From NCBI GenBank assembly GCA_964020975.1, contig OZ026615.1, positions 31,230,722 through 31,294,721 of the forward strand: a stretch of DNA of 64,000 bases, given 5' to 3'. The DNA comes from Hermodice carunculata. Taxonomy: Eukaryota; Annelida; Polychaeta; Eunicida; Amphinomidae. Of this stretch, positions 50,185 to 63,000 are shown piece by piece (position 1 is the stretch's first letter; every line of letters begins with the position of its first letter). A program made the position numbers and the translations under genes. The notes beneath the pieces were generated by a model. The model did no database searches. It had not been told where the DNA came from and worked only from the letters and a program-made list of their open reading frames with translations.

Positions 50185-51575
50185 TTTTGTGTCATGTAAA
50201 TGACACACCCATCAGTGTTAATTGCAAATTAGCACTATATGCCGATGACAGTGCCCTCATGACCTCTGGTAGGGACCACGTGACAATAGCAGATACTCTC
50301 AGCTCGGAATTAAAATCATGTCAAGAGTGGCTTACCGATAACAAACTATCCCTCCATCTTGGCAAAACTGAATCAATTATATTTGGACCCAAAAGAAAAT
50401 TAATAAGAGTTACACAGTTTCAAATAAAATGCAATGGACACGTTATACAACAGGCTAAATCTGTCAAATATCTTGGCACTATTCTGGACGAAAATTTATC
50501 TGGCAAATCCATAGCAGAAAGTATTATACAGAAAACTAATTCGAGATTAAAATTCCTTTACAGACAGGCACAATTTCTGAAAGTACAATCCAAGAAGACC
50601 CTTTGCTCTGCACTCATTCAAAGCCATTTCGATTATTCATCAGCCTCTTGGTATTCTGGTCTCAACCAAAATTTCAAAAAGAAACTCCAAATTTGTCAGA
50701 ACAAAATAGTCAGATTCATTCTTGGAGAAAATCATAGATTGCATGTTGGTCAAGAGGATTTGGATAAATTATCTATGTTAAACACTGCTGACAGGTTGAA
50801 GCAACTAAAATTAAGGCATGTCTACAAATTTTTTCATAATACTGCTCCAGCATACCAATCTCAACACTTCTTCAGAATTCAAAATCAACACAATCATAGT
50901 ACAAGAAATAGTGCCTATAACTTTGTAGTCCCCCATGTATCAAACTATTTTGGCAAAAACACTTTCTACTTTTCGGCCATCAAAGATTGGAATTCCATAC
51001 CTGATACAATAAGATCGAGTAGAAATCTATCATTATTCAAATCAGGAGTAAAAAAAACACTTAGCAACTAAGGCTTTGTCTGATGAGTCAAGTCAGTTTT
51101 TGTATTATTAATATATTACATCCCCCCAAGCCTTCCTCATCTTTTCCTTTAAGGAACTTATCTATTGTGTCTTGGTTTTTTAAAAACAGCCATTACATAT
51201 TTTAATTTAAAATTCTATATATACATGTATAAAGATGGATATATTTTTAGTTACATTGTGTATTATATCTATATTAGCTACTTAATTTATTCTATTTATA
51301 TACCATCTCCTCTCATGAATTCATCACTCATCATATTCAAAGGGACCCCAATAGAAATAAGTCTGAAATACTGACTTTATTGGGCAATCCTGGCGAATTC
51401 AACGTACATTTGTATATTTCAGTTTGATGTATATTATTTTATTGTGATGTACAATTTTAGTTTATGTAATTCTCGTATGTTTACACATTTCAGTTATTGT
51501 ACTGTTTTAATGTACACTGTGTTCTTTTATTATTTATATGTTGATTCGTCAAATAAAATCAATCAAAACATTGCA
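50185..51575 (+). mobile_element. 5'-truncated LINE with an open RT/C-terminal frame
   Basis: An uninterrupted frame of 296 codons (50181-51071) begins inside the RT palm (LCHVNDTPISVNCKLALYADDSALM, intact YADD). It continues with ELKSCQEWLTDNKLSLHLGK, the thumb (SVKYLGTILDENLSG) and the C-terminal domain (HNHSTRNSAYNFVVP, FYFSAIKDWNSIPDTIRSS). The frame stops at 51069, and a 3'UTR extends to AATAAAATCAATCAAAA near 51554-51570. Truncation at the 5' end is typical of LINE insertion. The open frame makes it one of the younger insertions here. It has no counterpart in copy 1. Confidence 0.9.
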
Positions 51576-51779
51576 TATCAGAATTTGCACTTCATGATAC
51601 TTTTTTTTTATTAGTGATTCAGAATGAATAGACCAGTCCAGATGTTGGTGAAACATGTAAAATATGGGAAGTGATCTGTGTGTAGTATAAAACTGATTGA
51701 CTGGCAAAACTTTTTGAATGCGAGGTACTGCGGAATATGTTAGTAATTAAGTATTACATTTTTCAGGTAAACTCGCTGG

Positions 51780-52540
51780 TAATTTACAAAACAAAATTAT
51801 TGTTGAGCATGACATCCAGCTGCTCAGAAAATCTTTTCCTTAAATTTAACTGTAATAAATCAACATTAAAGTCACCAACAGTAAATATAACAGATTTTTT
51901 TTGGACCCAGCCGTGACAATGGGCATAATCTCAGTAATAAAAACGTCAGGATCATGGTCTGTTTCTAAATGGTCTACTAGTATAACACAGTGCTATTGGT
52001 TGGGGGCACGGTTGGCGGAGCGGCAACACTATCGCCTTTCACCACTGTGGCCCGGGTTCGATTCACGGCCGGGGAAACGAGTGGAAAGAGTTCGTGCCAA
52101 TCTGACTGTGCACGGTGGTTTTCTCCGAGTCCTTCGGTTTCCTTCACAAAATCATCTGTGCCATGGAGAGTGATTAATACAGGTTTGGCCTGTTTCGCAA
52201 TCCATGTAAAAGATATGGGTCTATACTATAACCATTACCCATGATGTCAATGAATTGGTCATCATACATTCTGTTGGGAGCGTAACAATTACGCACGATA
52301 AATTGAACAAATTAAACATTTGATGCAAGTAAAACATTAGCTTCAAGGGAAAAATGCATAATTTATCATCATATTTTTTTCAGAGATATGTCGGACTGAT
52401 TTCCTTAAATCGTTGTTTTCTGACTATAGATTTCACTAAATAAAAAGTCATGTAATGCGTAGTTGTGATTCAGTGGTTTAAACCTATCAAATTTTGCATC
52501 GAGGCTATTCGTAACATTCATTTTAGCAAATCGGAAAGAA
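51780..52540 (-). mobile_element. LINE endonuclease fragment, split by a SINE
   Basis: The minus strand reads NVTNSLDAKFDRFKPL near 52520-52470 and IFTVGDFNVDLLQLNLRKRF near 51890-51830, the start and the GDFN box of an APE endonuclease. A SINE sits between them at 52006-52230. It pairs with the LINE fragment at 29740-31560 of copy 1. Confidence 0.78.
52006..52230 (+). mobile_element. tRNA-derived SINE, copy C
   Basis: A box TGGCGGAGCGG at 52013-52023 and a canonical B box GGTTCGATTC at 52055-52064, then the conserved body (CTGACTGTGCACGGTGG, TTTTCTCCGAGTCC, GAGAGTGATTAATAC). It is absent from the homologous LINE in copy 1, so it inserted after the segmental duplication. Its best-preserved promoter boxes agree with that. 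Confidence 0.88.
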
Positions 52541-52620
52541 TATACAAAGACATGCTGCCCTTGCACACATGAGGCAGGCTGTCATACAGAGACTATGAAT
52601 GTATCTTCGTACGCACGTAT

Positions 52621-52701
52621 GTGTGTATGTATGTATGTATGTATGTATGTATGTATGTATGTATGTATGTGTATACATGCATGCATGCATGTATGTATGT
52701 A
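52621..52701. repeat. (GTAT)n microsatellite
   Basis: GTAT tetranucleotides with GCAT variants near 52678-52690. It lies in the copy 2 segment matching 31560-31640, where copy 1 has only a short TG run. Confidence 0.95.
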
Positions 52702-53250
52702 GACAGTGATACAGCCTGTTGCAAAAACTTAAACATGAATCAAAACCATCAAAAGGTCTACAAAATTTAATGCCGGTCTTGGTATTTCTGAAATGAGTAC
52801 AAAGGATGTACAATAGAAAAGAAGAGTTCCTCCAGCCTTCACAAAAATGGATATTGGATGAAAACATGCTGAATGTAAATGGAAAGGGGAGCATAATAGG
52901 AATTCAGTTCAATATAAATTAGCTAGTAATGAAAAATGTTATGTTATCATGAAAAAAGGAAATCCACAATAATGACTGGGGCCTTTGGTAACTATAATCG
53001 CCTTCGATATGCAAGATGCCTCTGAATTTTTCTTAAGTTATGGTAAGTAAATAAATTGTGGACGGACTGACTTGTGACCTCACGAAAAGGGTCAAGGTAG
53101 GGCATGAACATCTGAACCTAGCCCTTATAAAGCAATGTAACCCTGGGTAATATGAAAGAGCTATCTGTGAAACGATATTAATGTTGGCAAAATCCCACAA
53201 TACAGCCCTCCAATACAGTTCATAATTGCATCGGAAGCCATTATACATAA

Positions 53251-54122
53251 AGATTTTTCGAGATCTAGATTTACAGTGCGATGCAGGTTAAGTACACACG
53301 ACAGAGAATCATCGTAGAATACGGGTACTGTCGACATTCACTCATCTTATTATCGCCATGTTGCAGGCTTTTCTGGTAACTCCATTTTTTTTTATTCTAA
53401 GACACCATGACCAAACCGTGGTTTAAATTAGCGATTTGGGTCGTTGTCTTTTTTGTGTGTGTTTTTGATCTGTTTTTTAATTTTTCTTTGCTTATTATTT
53501 TTTGTTGGTTTTTTTTTTTTTTTTTTTTTTTTTTTTGGTTTTGTTGTCTTTTTTGCACCTGTTAGCAAAAACACGTCATCGGAGCTGTACAATAATCAAC
53601 CAGTTTTAATGTAATCTTCAAAGTTTCGCAAAATTCTAGACTAAAATTTAGGAACAGGAATAAGTCTGGGCTTCCCGAGTTATAGTTCTCTTACAGCCAA
53701 ATTCTTAAACAGTATTATTTTGATGACAATTATCAATCCAAGGCGACAGTATTATAACATAGAGCGTATTGACACTTTGTTTTGCGCAGAGGTATTTCAC
53801 AGCTATCTGGCTGCGGAAGTTTATTGTCGAGAAATAGCCTTGATTGCTTTATCAGGTAGTCTTGCTTGAAGGTAAAATTTACACAAAAAAGTTAATATTG
53901 TGGACTTGCCATCTGATACAGAAATCTGACAAGATGACAATATGAAGTTTTAAATGTATATAATTTAACATTGAAAATACCCCCCCCCCCCCGCGAACAG
54001 ATTGTTCCATGCTCTTAAAGATATGAAGCACATAAACTCTTAGTTGTTCATGTAGGCTCCGGTCGCCGCAGAAGCTGATCCTGTGCATCCTGGGCTTTCC
54101 GTCAACTGCGCCTTTTGACTAC

Positions 54123-54157
<35 letters not shown>

Positions 54158-54847
54158 AAAGGAAAAAAGAAAAACAAACAAAAAAAAAGCAGTAGTACTC
54201 CCAAATTATGTTATATTCTTAGCATTGTTGTTATTATCATTATTATTATCAATGTTATTCTTATCATCATCATCATTTTCATCAGTGAAGCCGACACCCA
54301 CTCTTGGCGCTTACAAAGCGGATCCAATTATTATTGTTCTTTAATTCGGTACTACGTATTTTCATTAGTCAAAGTAATTTTTTACTGGTTTATTTATCAA
54401 AGGGGAACCGCAAATAGAGGTACATTCATTTGATAATCTGGTCTATCATGCAAATCATCATTTGAACTTTGTTTTTGGCGTTTGTTTCACGAAAAGACCT
54501 TTCACTAAGGATCGAATGATTTATTTTTTTATTTTTACAAATAGCCCAACTGACGTAGAATTAGTGACCCAGAAAAGTGTTCTTATCTCAGACCTTGAGA
54601 CATGATTTATTTGAATGATTAATAATACAATACCGGCCAGTTTTCTTGAGAGCTTTTGTGGCAATCTTTATAAGATCGATAGCGGCTGTTCGCGTGCAGC
54701 TTGCCCAAGAAAAAGCATGAGTCGATAATGGAAAGAGCAAAATTATCCACAGCTATATAGAAAAACGCATTTTATCGCTGTGGTAAAAGGTACCCTTTGC
54801 GATTATCTACCCCCCCCCCCCCTTCCATTCAAATACAGATCATAAAC
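53251..54847. other. Unassigned DNA with homopolymer runs
   Basis: Poly(T) at 53509-53536, poly(C) at 53980-53992, poly(A) at 54123-54150 followed by seven G, and poly(C) at 54811-54822. No gene is recognised. Confidence 0.6.
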
Positions 54848-56270
54848 TAGAAAAAGATTGGCTTCAAGACAAATCTGTCGGTGTGCCTTCAAAAGTTGTA
54901 AATATGGCTAGGTGAACATTTCAAAGTCTAAATGACCTTGACCTTTAGAGGTCACATGTAAATTATAGAAATATTCAGAGTTGCAATACCTACAATTTGA
55001 ACCCGACATGACTGAAATTGGATGAAAATTCAAGTTATCGTTAGGTAAAAATTTGAAAGGGCCAAATGACTTTGACCTTTGAATTTTAGAGGTCACATGT
55101 ACAGCACAAAAACGTGCAGTGTTGCAATGCTTACAATTTCAGTCCAACATGATTAGAATCGTATAAGAAATAGCCGAGTTATAGCTGGATGAAAATGTCA
55201 ATGGTCCAAACGACTTTGACCTCTAGAGGTCAGACATGAAATATAAAAATGTACTTCGTTACAATATCCCATTATAAAGCCCAACACGAGCCAAATCAGA
55301 TAAAAATTAACAAAGTTATGGCTAGGTAAAAAATTCAATAGCGCCAAATAACCTTGACTTTTGACCTTAAGAGGTCATACGTAGCTTACAAAAATATGTA
55401 GTGTTATTTATACAATTTGAGCCCAACATGATCAAAATCGGTTAAAAATTGACCAAGTTATGGCTAGAAGAAAATTTCAAAGGGCAAAATGACATTGGCC
55501 TTTGATCTTTAGAGGTCACATTTAAATTTCAAAAATGTGCAGTATTGCAATGCCTAAAATTTTAGTCCCACATGATTAAGATTAGATGCAAATTGACCCA
55601 GTGATGGCTGGATGAAAAATGCAAAGGTCCAGATGACCTTGAGTCTGACCTTTGACCTTTAGGGGTTACATGTAAATTACAACAATATGCAGTGTTGAAG
55701 TACCTACAATTTGGGTCCAACAAGGTTAAAATTGGATGAAAATTGACACAGTTATGGCAGGATGAAAATTTTAAAGGTCCAAATGACCGTGACCTTTGAC
55801 CTTTAGAGGTCACTTGTAATTTACAACTATGTGCAGTATTACAATATCAACAATTTTAGGCTAACATGATCAAAATAGGATACAAATTGACCGAGTTATG
55901 GCTGGAAGAAACTTCCAAATACTAAAATTACCTTGATCTTTGACCTTTAGAAGTCACAGGTAAATTTTTAAAAAAACAGCGTTACAAACATATCAATGGA
56001 AGTTTGATTGGTTACCTGTATCTATAATAGTTTTGGAGATGTTCAAGATTTAAATTTTCAGATGGCCCTAATTTGCATAATTTTTACAATCATCACTAAT
56101 TTTCATAGAAAGACATAACTTCATATCTGGAGCTGTAATCTTGGCAAGTTTGGAGTTTCCAAATGTAACAGTGTCCGAGAAAATTATCAGGCAAAATTGC
56201 TGGTAAAGAAGAAGAAAAGAAGGAAAGAAATAAAAGCAGAATGTCTGTGTAAGCACACAGACATGACCAG
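54848..56270 (+). mobile_element. Hairpin-ended tandem-repeat element, long copy
   Basis: The 5' stem AGATTGG / CAAATCT lies at 54855-54876, followed by GTGTGCCTTC. About eight monomers follow, with the anchor GGTCAC (or variant) near 54951, 55092, 55229, 55374, 55515, 55665, 55809 and 55953. The period is 137-150 bp, mean about 143. Monomers carry TGACCTTTGACCT (exact at 55646-55658 and 55790-55802), then TTTAGAGGTCA. The 3' unique region (TCATAGAAAGACATAACTTCAT, GCTGGTAAAGAAGAA) matches the short copy. The element ends in a perfect hairpin at 56241-56264 with 10-bp arms ATGTCTGTGT and a 4-nt loop. No protein is encoded. Confidence 0.8.
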
Positions 56271-58290
56271 AATGCCGTGAGGACAGCCTAAGCGCGTCTG
56301 TCATAACCATGTTGTAGTCCCACGAAATATGCAGAGGATCTGATCACATTTTTGGGTTAAGCTCTGAATGGGTCATACTTGTTTGATTCATGTTTGTGTA
56401 AAGCGCCTTGTGAGCTTGGAAACAGTATAGGTCTCCATAATGTTCCCGCCACCCGCTGAAAACCATTTTCATCGTGTATACTGTATGTCCTTATCACTGT
56501 ATAGGAACAGCTCTGTTCGTCTTATTGATGTCGTAATTTAAGGTGTAATTTTCAGCGACTTATAATACAATACAGGATTGTATCTATAAAAACCAGTACA
56601 AGTAATTATTTTCATTAATAAGATATACGAATTAACCACTACTAGTTAAGACTGAGGTGAAGGACAGAAACAATTCATTGACACAATTAACGTTGCATGT
56701 ATAACTGACAATATTTCTATTCCTCGAGCTGTAAGTCATTTTGAGTCTCGTTATCGATTAAATCAAATACGAGTCAATATTTTCTCACTCATTGAAATAA
56801 AATAATGCTCCACATATTCCCTCAGATAAATCTGGATCACACAAACATGAAACCTTTTCTGTCTCCATTTCTTTCGAACCCATATAGCTGCCATGACGTG
56901 CGCCGCAAACATGCCTCTCTTCTTATCACGTGATCCGTGTTTGTATACAGAACGGCACTGGCCCATGGAATAGCTCAGTTGAAAAGAACGAAGTACCGTC
57001 TGGTATGGATGGAATAGTTTAAAACATACGTCGAAGGTCTCCTCTAATGAGGACTGTGAACGTGCCGAATTGCAACAATCAGTGGAACAACCGACATCCA
57101 ACCGGGTAAAGTATTAGTCTCAAGTCATAGAGAATCAGTAATTTCTTTAATAGCTGTTTTTTCCACCGGTAGGATGGTACAAGTCACACATGATACCTGA
57201 AGAAGTAACGTTTCTTGTAAGGATTATAACTTGCCATTTCTTTTCGTTGAATAATTGTTCTTGCGTATGTTCTGGATGAATTACGTCCTCTATTTAATTT
57301 GGATCTATGCAACCGATTTTTATTTTGGTCTTCGACCGTCTACTTTCAACGTTAAAAGGATGGAAAAGATCAGACTTTTCTTACATTACATTAGACATCG
57401 GAATAATACAGAAAGTATCATTTACTGACAATTTTATTGCAGTATAACACATTCAGCGACGCAACGTAAAAGTGTAAGGGAACGCTTAATCCCCGTATTT
57501 TGCATTAGCGTGTATACGTTTGATTTTGTCAAAATGTGATGTTAATGTAACTTGTGTGTATATGTGTGGATGGTTGTATATATTGCATAATATCACGATG
57601 GTATGTTTGATGCAGCAATAAAGTTTCAAGTTTCAAGTTTCCCAGTTCTCTTTTGTACAGGAACATTCCAAATAATAGGCCAGATATAATATATATGATT
57701 TAAACATATATTGTAAATCCGGTCCTAACAGAGAATATGAAAAATGCATTCTGTACAGCTGTATGACTTAAATGTTAATTAATAGCGCAGTACTAAGCTT
57801 AAATGTAGGAATAAAGAAACGGTTTAAACCCTGGTCCGATACCTGCCGTCTATTTTCTGACTTGATTAATGATCATGTTCCTCATGTGTCAAACAGGTGA
57901 AAAAACGTAATGCTTATGACGAATATTGGATTTTCTGTCACCTTGATGACTTGCATGCACATGTTGAGCTCCACTTGAAGTGATAACAGAGTTTCGCGGT
58001 GATAAATCTATGACAGAAGTATGTGGACGTACTCATTATAATTCATATAGGGTATATCTACACCATTAACAACACACATACTTAAAGGTCAAGCACGAGC
58101 ATGCACGATGTGGTTACTTAGACCTCTTTGTAAACTCACCATTCGCCGATAACAGCCTTTGCAGCTCCTTCCGTCTTTATATATTTGTCAATACCCCCAT
58201 CCAGCAACAAAAACTATGTAACGGAGTTAATTACGTTGTCTGATTCATTGGACTATTTCTTGATGTCTTGAGTAACAACATTAAGGTTGA
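56271..58290. other. Unassigned DNA, possible SINE/LINE tails
   Basis: GTAAAGCGCCTTGTGAGC near 56400 and CAATAAAGTTTCAAGTTTCAAGTTTCCC near 57618-57645 resemble retroposon 3' ends, the second with a short tandem tail. No protein-coding region is recognised. A 112-codon minus-strand frame at 56763-57101 has no family signature. Confidence 0.35.
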
Positions 58291-58291
58291 C

Positions 58292-58305
58292 CATCTTTGT
58301 TTCAG
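58292..58305 (+). promoter_or_regulatory. Candidate 5'UTR splice acceptor, GPCR 3
   Basis: CATCTTTGTTTCAG, 300-390 bp before the candidate starts. It is followed by AAGAAACAACATGACCA, which matches the sequence after the acceptors of GPCR 1 and 2. Confidence 0.45.
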
Positions 58306-58604
58306 CGATTTGTCGTAAACCGCACATCTTCACAAGATGTACCCAAGATTTCGCATAATAAGCACACAAGAAACAACATGACCAGGTGAAAAGGACTGAA
58401 CTCAACAAAGACCAGAGGAACGGACTACCATACAGGAGGATTACACAAAAATGGCATCATTCATCGACGGAGTTCAACTTTATTAAGTCTTGAGCTTAGC
58501 TATAAGTTGTGAAATATTTGAGTATGTGACATAAAAGGCGACAGTCTTAACTAATGCTGGTATCACATTTAATTGTGTTGTAGTATTTGAATTAGTAATT
58601 CAAT

Positions 58605-59681
58605 GTGATACTGAAGAAGTGGATGCCATCGTCAAGGGTAGATTTTTTAAAGTCCACAATAAAAGGCATACGTAGTTTTCCTAGGAAAAATATGCAGTCT
58701 CTGTCCCCAATCGACATGTATTTTCTCCCACTAAATGCTAGTTCTACAAAGGTGCTCTCTGTTACAACTGGGACGCCGACACCGGATGCAGGAGATATTG
58801 CACGTTGTATTTTCACTATCATTATCACCATTTTAGCATTTGTGCTCAATGTTATAAATATACTAGCAGTCATGAAAACAGAATCATTGCGAAATATCGG
58901 AGGTTATTTCATTGTCAATTTGGCAGTAGCAGATATAGGGCTGGGCACTGTCATTTCACTATGTATTTATCCAGCCCTGAAAGCGAAGTGGCCGTATGGT
59001 GACATCATGTGCCAAACAGCTGGTATGATGCTCATGACTTTCATCGCCGCTTCGGTTTGGGGTATTATGTTCATGAGCATTGATAGATACATTGCAATTA
59101 GTAAGCCCCTGCAATATCCCATGATAATGACAGATCGTAGGTGTTACATCATGATCGCAATGTGTTGGATACCTTCTGTGACTGTATGTTCCTTGCCCTT
59201 ACTTGGATTTGACAGGTACACATACAATGAAAATGAACGTATGTGTGGAACCAAATCAACAGATGCCTGGCGTTTTCTTCTGCTGTATTTAGTATTTGTG
59301 TCACCACCAGTTGTTTCCGTTTATGTAATCAACATCAAGATTCTACTAATCGCAAGAAAAACTATTCGGCAGATTCAGGCTGTCGAGGTTTTTCAAACCC
59401 GACAACGTTCAGGAATGCAACGTCACATAAAAGCTGCACGCACTGTTGGTATGATAGTTGTAACTTTTACTGTAACGTGGGTACCATGCATAATGTGGAA
59501 TTTGATAGCAGCTCTGACAGGAAACCCGATACCACCAACAGCAGAATACATTATTATGTGGCTTGGTCTGTGCAATAGTTTCCTCAATTTCTTTGTATAC
59601 AATGTAATGAACAATCAATTTAGAGAAGCGGTGCAAAAATTGTTTTCGAAATGCAGACCTGATCACAAAGACCTTACGTAA
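58605..59681 (+). CDS. Class A orphan GPCR, paralogue 3
   Basis: Seven-transmembrane receptor, 358 aa from the first ATG. By alignment to the other two, a start at 58692 (MQSLSPIDMYF, 329 aa) is equally or more likely, because the extra 29 residues have no counterpart. One sequon, NAS (44), precedes TM1. Landmarks in full numbering are N82, D110, C136-C214, DRY 160-162, W188, FTVTWVP in TM6, and N328-F-x-x-Y332 in TM7. Pro7.50 is Phe as in the paralogues, but Asn7.49 is kept. Helix 8 reads FREAVQKLF, then Cys. Position 3.32 is Leu. Its closest relatives are the two receptors upstream, and it is clearly more diverged than they are from each other. No nearby poly(A) signal stands out. Confidence 0.95.
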   Translation: MILKKWMPSSRVDFLKSTIKGIRSFPRKNMQSLSPIDMYFLPLNASSTKVLSVTTGTPTPDAGDIARCIFTIIITILAFVLNVINILAVMKTESLRNIGGYFIVNLAVADIGLGTVISLCIYPALKAKWPYGDIMCQTAGMMLMTFIAASVWGIMFMSIDRYIAISKPLQYPMIMTDRRCYIMIAMCWIPSVTVCSLPLLGFDRYTYNENERMCGTKSTDAWRFLLLYLVFVSPPVVSVYVINIKILLIARKTIRQIQAVEVFQTRQRSGMQRHIKAARTVGMIVVTFTVTWVPCIMWNLIAALTGNPIPPTAEYIIMWLGLCNSFLNFFVYNVMNNQFREAVQKLFSKCRPDHKDLT

Positions 59682-59954
59682 TCTTTATGTGCAAAACACA
59701 TAACTTTTACAGCTCCATTTACTGTTTATCGTGTCAACACTATGTGATCTGCGTAGCGATGTATATATTCTCTGCCATTGCCCAAATAGTACCATATAAT
59801 ATGTTTTTAAGTTTTGAATTTGGGGGACTTACCCTGTAAGTTCACGTACCTGTCACCTGGATGCTCCTTGGTGATGCACATCATCATTCGGCATCTCTTT
59901 TAAAAAAAGTGCTTGCTCAGAAAAAAAATTATAGGTGAAGGCTACTGACACGAC

Positions 59955-60063
59955 TACACACACAGACCGGCTCAGACACACATACAGATATACATACATG
60001 CATGCATACCTACCTACATGCATACATGCATGCACACATACATACACACATACATACATACAT
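59955..60063. repeat. (CATA)n-type microsatellite
   Basis: Imperfect CATA, CACA and CATG units. Confidence 0.9.
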
Positions 60064-63000
60064 AGACTGCCATATCGTTAATACCAGTTCTGTTGCCAAG
60101 TCCTATACTCTCGGTGTCCTGTCAGTGCCTATTTCTAAAATATTAATGCTGGAACTTTGAATAATAACATTTTCAACAAAACATGCTCAGCATACAATTT
60201 TCAAAATAGATTATATCGATCTGAAAGATAGGAACGTAACATGGGAATGATTTTGATGCTGGCGGAATTATATTCGTCCAGTTCACTGTCTGGGACAACT
60301 CCGAACATGGCACATGTACCTGTGCTGGATTCGATACAAAAAAACTGCACCGTGTCGATTATGACATTGAAAATTCCCCCCAGGCCTTCAATTGATCTAT
60401 TAAGGGAAATATACAGTCCAATCATATCATGTTCTGCAATTGGTTGGTAACAAATCAAAAAGGAAGTCCTACATATGAGGTGTGTACATTGCCCTCCTTG
60501 GTCTTCCACTTACAGGATTGTGGATCAATGTGGAAAATCAAAATTAGAACCAATAAAGACAAATGATAAATTGCCACACATTGGAGTATTTTTTCTAGTT
60601 TTTCCTCTCGAATCATTTCTTATCTGAGCTGACATTGACTCAATCAGATAATGTCTACATACCATCCCATGACCTGATTTGATAGAGTGTCACTAAAAGC
60701 CTATTTTCCTGAGGCAAGCAGCGTTTCAAATGTGTAAATAAAAATATTTTGAATGCCACCCGGACAAAACCACACACAAATGCACGTCCGCGAATTCTAT
60801 TTGAACGAAAAAAATTATATTCGTATCAGAAACAGACTTCTCCAAAACTGTTCTCATAGATATAATGGTACTCGATTACACAAATGCAGGTATTTGTATC
60901 AGAAACAGATATACACCTATTATGAAAGAGATATCTATGTTACAAATAAACATGTGCATTTCGAAGAAAATGTTAATATGTGTATAGGACATATATAAAT
61001 TAGAAATATGGATATGTCTATCATGAATTGATTTATGTTTATTAAATTTAACTATTGTTTTTTTAAATATAATTTATTGTACAAAATATGTTTTCTACTT
61101 CCAACCTGATTGTGCGTTTAAATACCTTTTTATTTTGATTGAAATATCACTTGTAGAAATGGACATATTTCCACTCTATTTCACTGAGGTCAGTTTTGTA
61201 TTGATATATAATTGTACAGATCCACATTAAGATTAAGAGTACACACATTTGTATTCGAAATATATATACTTTTCATACACGTCTTTATCTGAAGTGGAAA
61301 TTTTGATACAAAATATCCTTATGTCCCATTCCTATGAACCAAACAATTGTGTACTACAATTTAATGTTTCTGAATTTAAAGTAGAGGTTACTATTTGACA
61401 CATCTCTCACAAATTGTTACCCCTATTCAAGGAGCATACAGTGAGACTGTACGCTCCTTGCTCTATTTAAAGATACATATAGTCATTTAGAATAATTTCT
61501 GAAAAATGTGAAATTTGGCACTTTCTCAGATTTGACTTGCCACAGTTTCCAAGTCAGATGTTCAAATATGTTCGAGCAACAGCACCCAGGTTCATAGAAT
61601 ATAACCAATTTAAGAAAAAGTGACCTGAAACTGCAGCACAGTGAGAGAGGATTTGTACTTGCAGACTCCAAACGTATCACAGAATAATGGGAAATACCAT
61701 TTTCGTAATGACATAACATGGTTTAAATCGATCTTCTCTCCCTTGAAATATAATCTATCTTGAACTAAGTAAATTTACAGGCGAAGCTTTGATCGACTTT
61801 TCATCAAAGGATTTGCGGAGTTTAAAAATTATTTTTATTGGGAATCGTATGCAATTGTTTAATCTGGCATCAAAATAAACATTTTTATCCAATACTAAAA
61901 CAAACAAGATCCCATTATTACAAGTATTGGTAGTTTTAATGCAAGTTCACGTTTCCAAACTCTTAATATCTTTTCCTCCGAAGAAAACCATTACAACATT
62001 CATCCAAATAATAATACACCTATACTGTTTTACAATTTGAAGCATATGTTTTGCATTCTTTGTGAACACGATTCTTCCTGAATTCCCTTCAATGTAGGAC
62101 ATAAGCGATACGGTAATATCTTTTGAAATATGTTTTTATATATGCAAAACGAATGTACGTACATGTTATAAAGTTCATGGTTTTCAACACTCGACCCTAC
62201 CCTTGAAGAAATCCCTTGTGCGTCACACGGGTGATGAGGAGTTGCCAGTTGATTAGATGATCAATGATGCCATGCATGACTCTTGGCCATGCTCAAAGGT
62301 TTGGCCTGTCATCATGCGTTGTTGTCTGTCCACCCCCACCCCCCAACAATCAAAACAAAATCAAACAGAACAACAACAACAACAAAAAAAAAAAAAAAAA
62401 AAAAAAAGAAAAAAGAACCCCCCCAAATATCAAAGCGAAATAAGAGTACAGGGAAAGTAAAGCAACTCACAATATAATACATTTGTTGACACACAGTAAG
62501 TAATTAAATTTAATATCTGAAAAGGTTTATATTTTGACACCTGGATTTACCTAAGTTTAAGTCACATAACGCACCTGAAAGATGGGATCCAATTCGCATT
62601 ATATTACAAATTAAAATACTACCAAAGTCCATACTAAGTACTTCAGAGGACTTAATCATGACAATGATAATATGACAATATCCTTAGAAAACAGTGATGT
62701 GAAGTGTATCGATTCTGGTGCTTTTGGATATGCAAAATCACAATATAAAGCTGGTGCTAAAATCATATGGAGGGGTTGTGGCCGTAAGAGCCATTAGATC
62801 AAATACCGCCGTAGTATCATGATTTAAAGTTATTCAGAATTACATACAGAATACAATTTATTGTTTTCGCCACAAAATATTGTAAATCAGGGTGCAATCT
62901 TTGTCTAGTTTGCAGGTAGGTATATATTTTTCATTCCTGTTCCAACGAAACAAACTTTTTTATGTAAAACAAAACAAGTTCATGTCCTAGACCTATTAAA

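Noticed and set aside
50181-51071. 296-codon frame as a host gene
   Set aside because: It contains the RT YADD motif and a typical LINE C-terminus, begins mid-domain, and ends with a LINE-like 3' tail.
58605-58691. First 29 residues of GPCR 3 as a signal peptide
   Set aside because: They are basic, with no sustained hydrophobic core, and lack counterparts in the paralogues. A later start is plausible.
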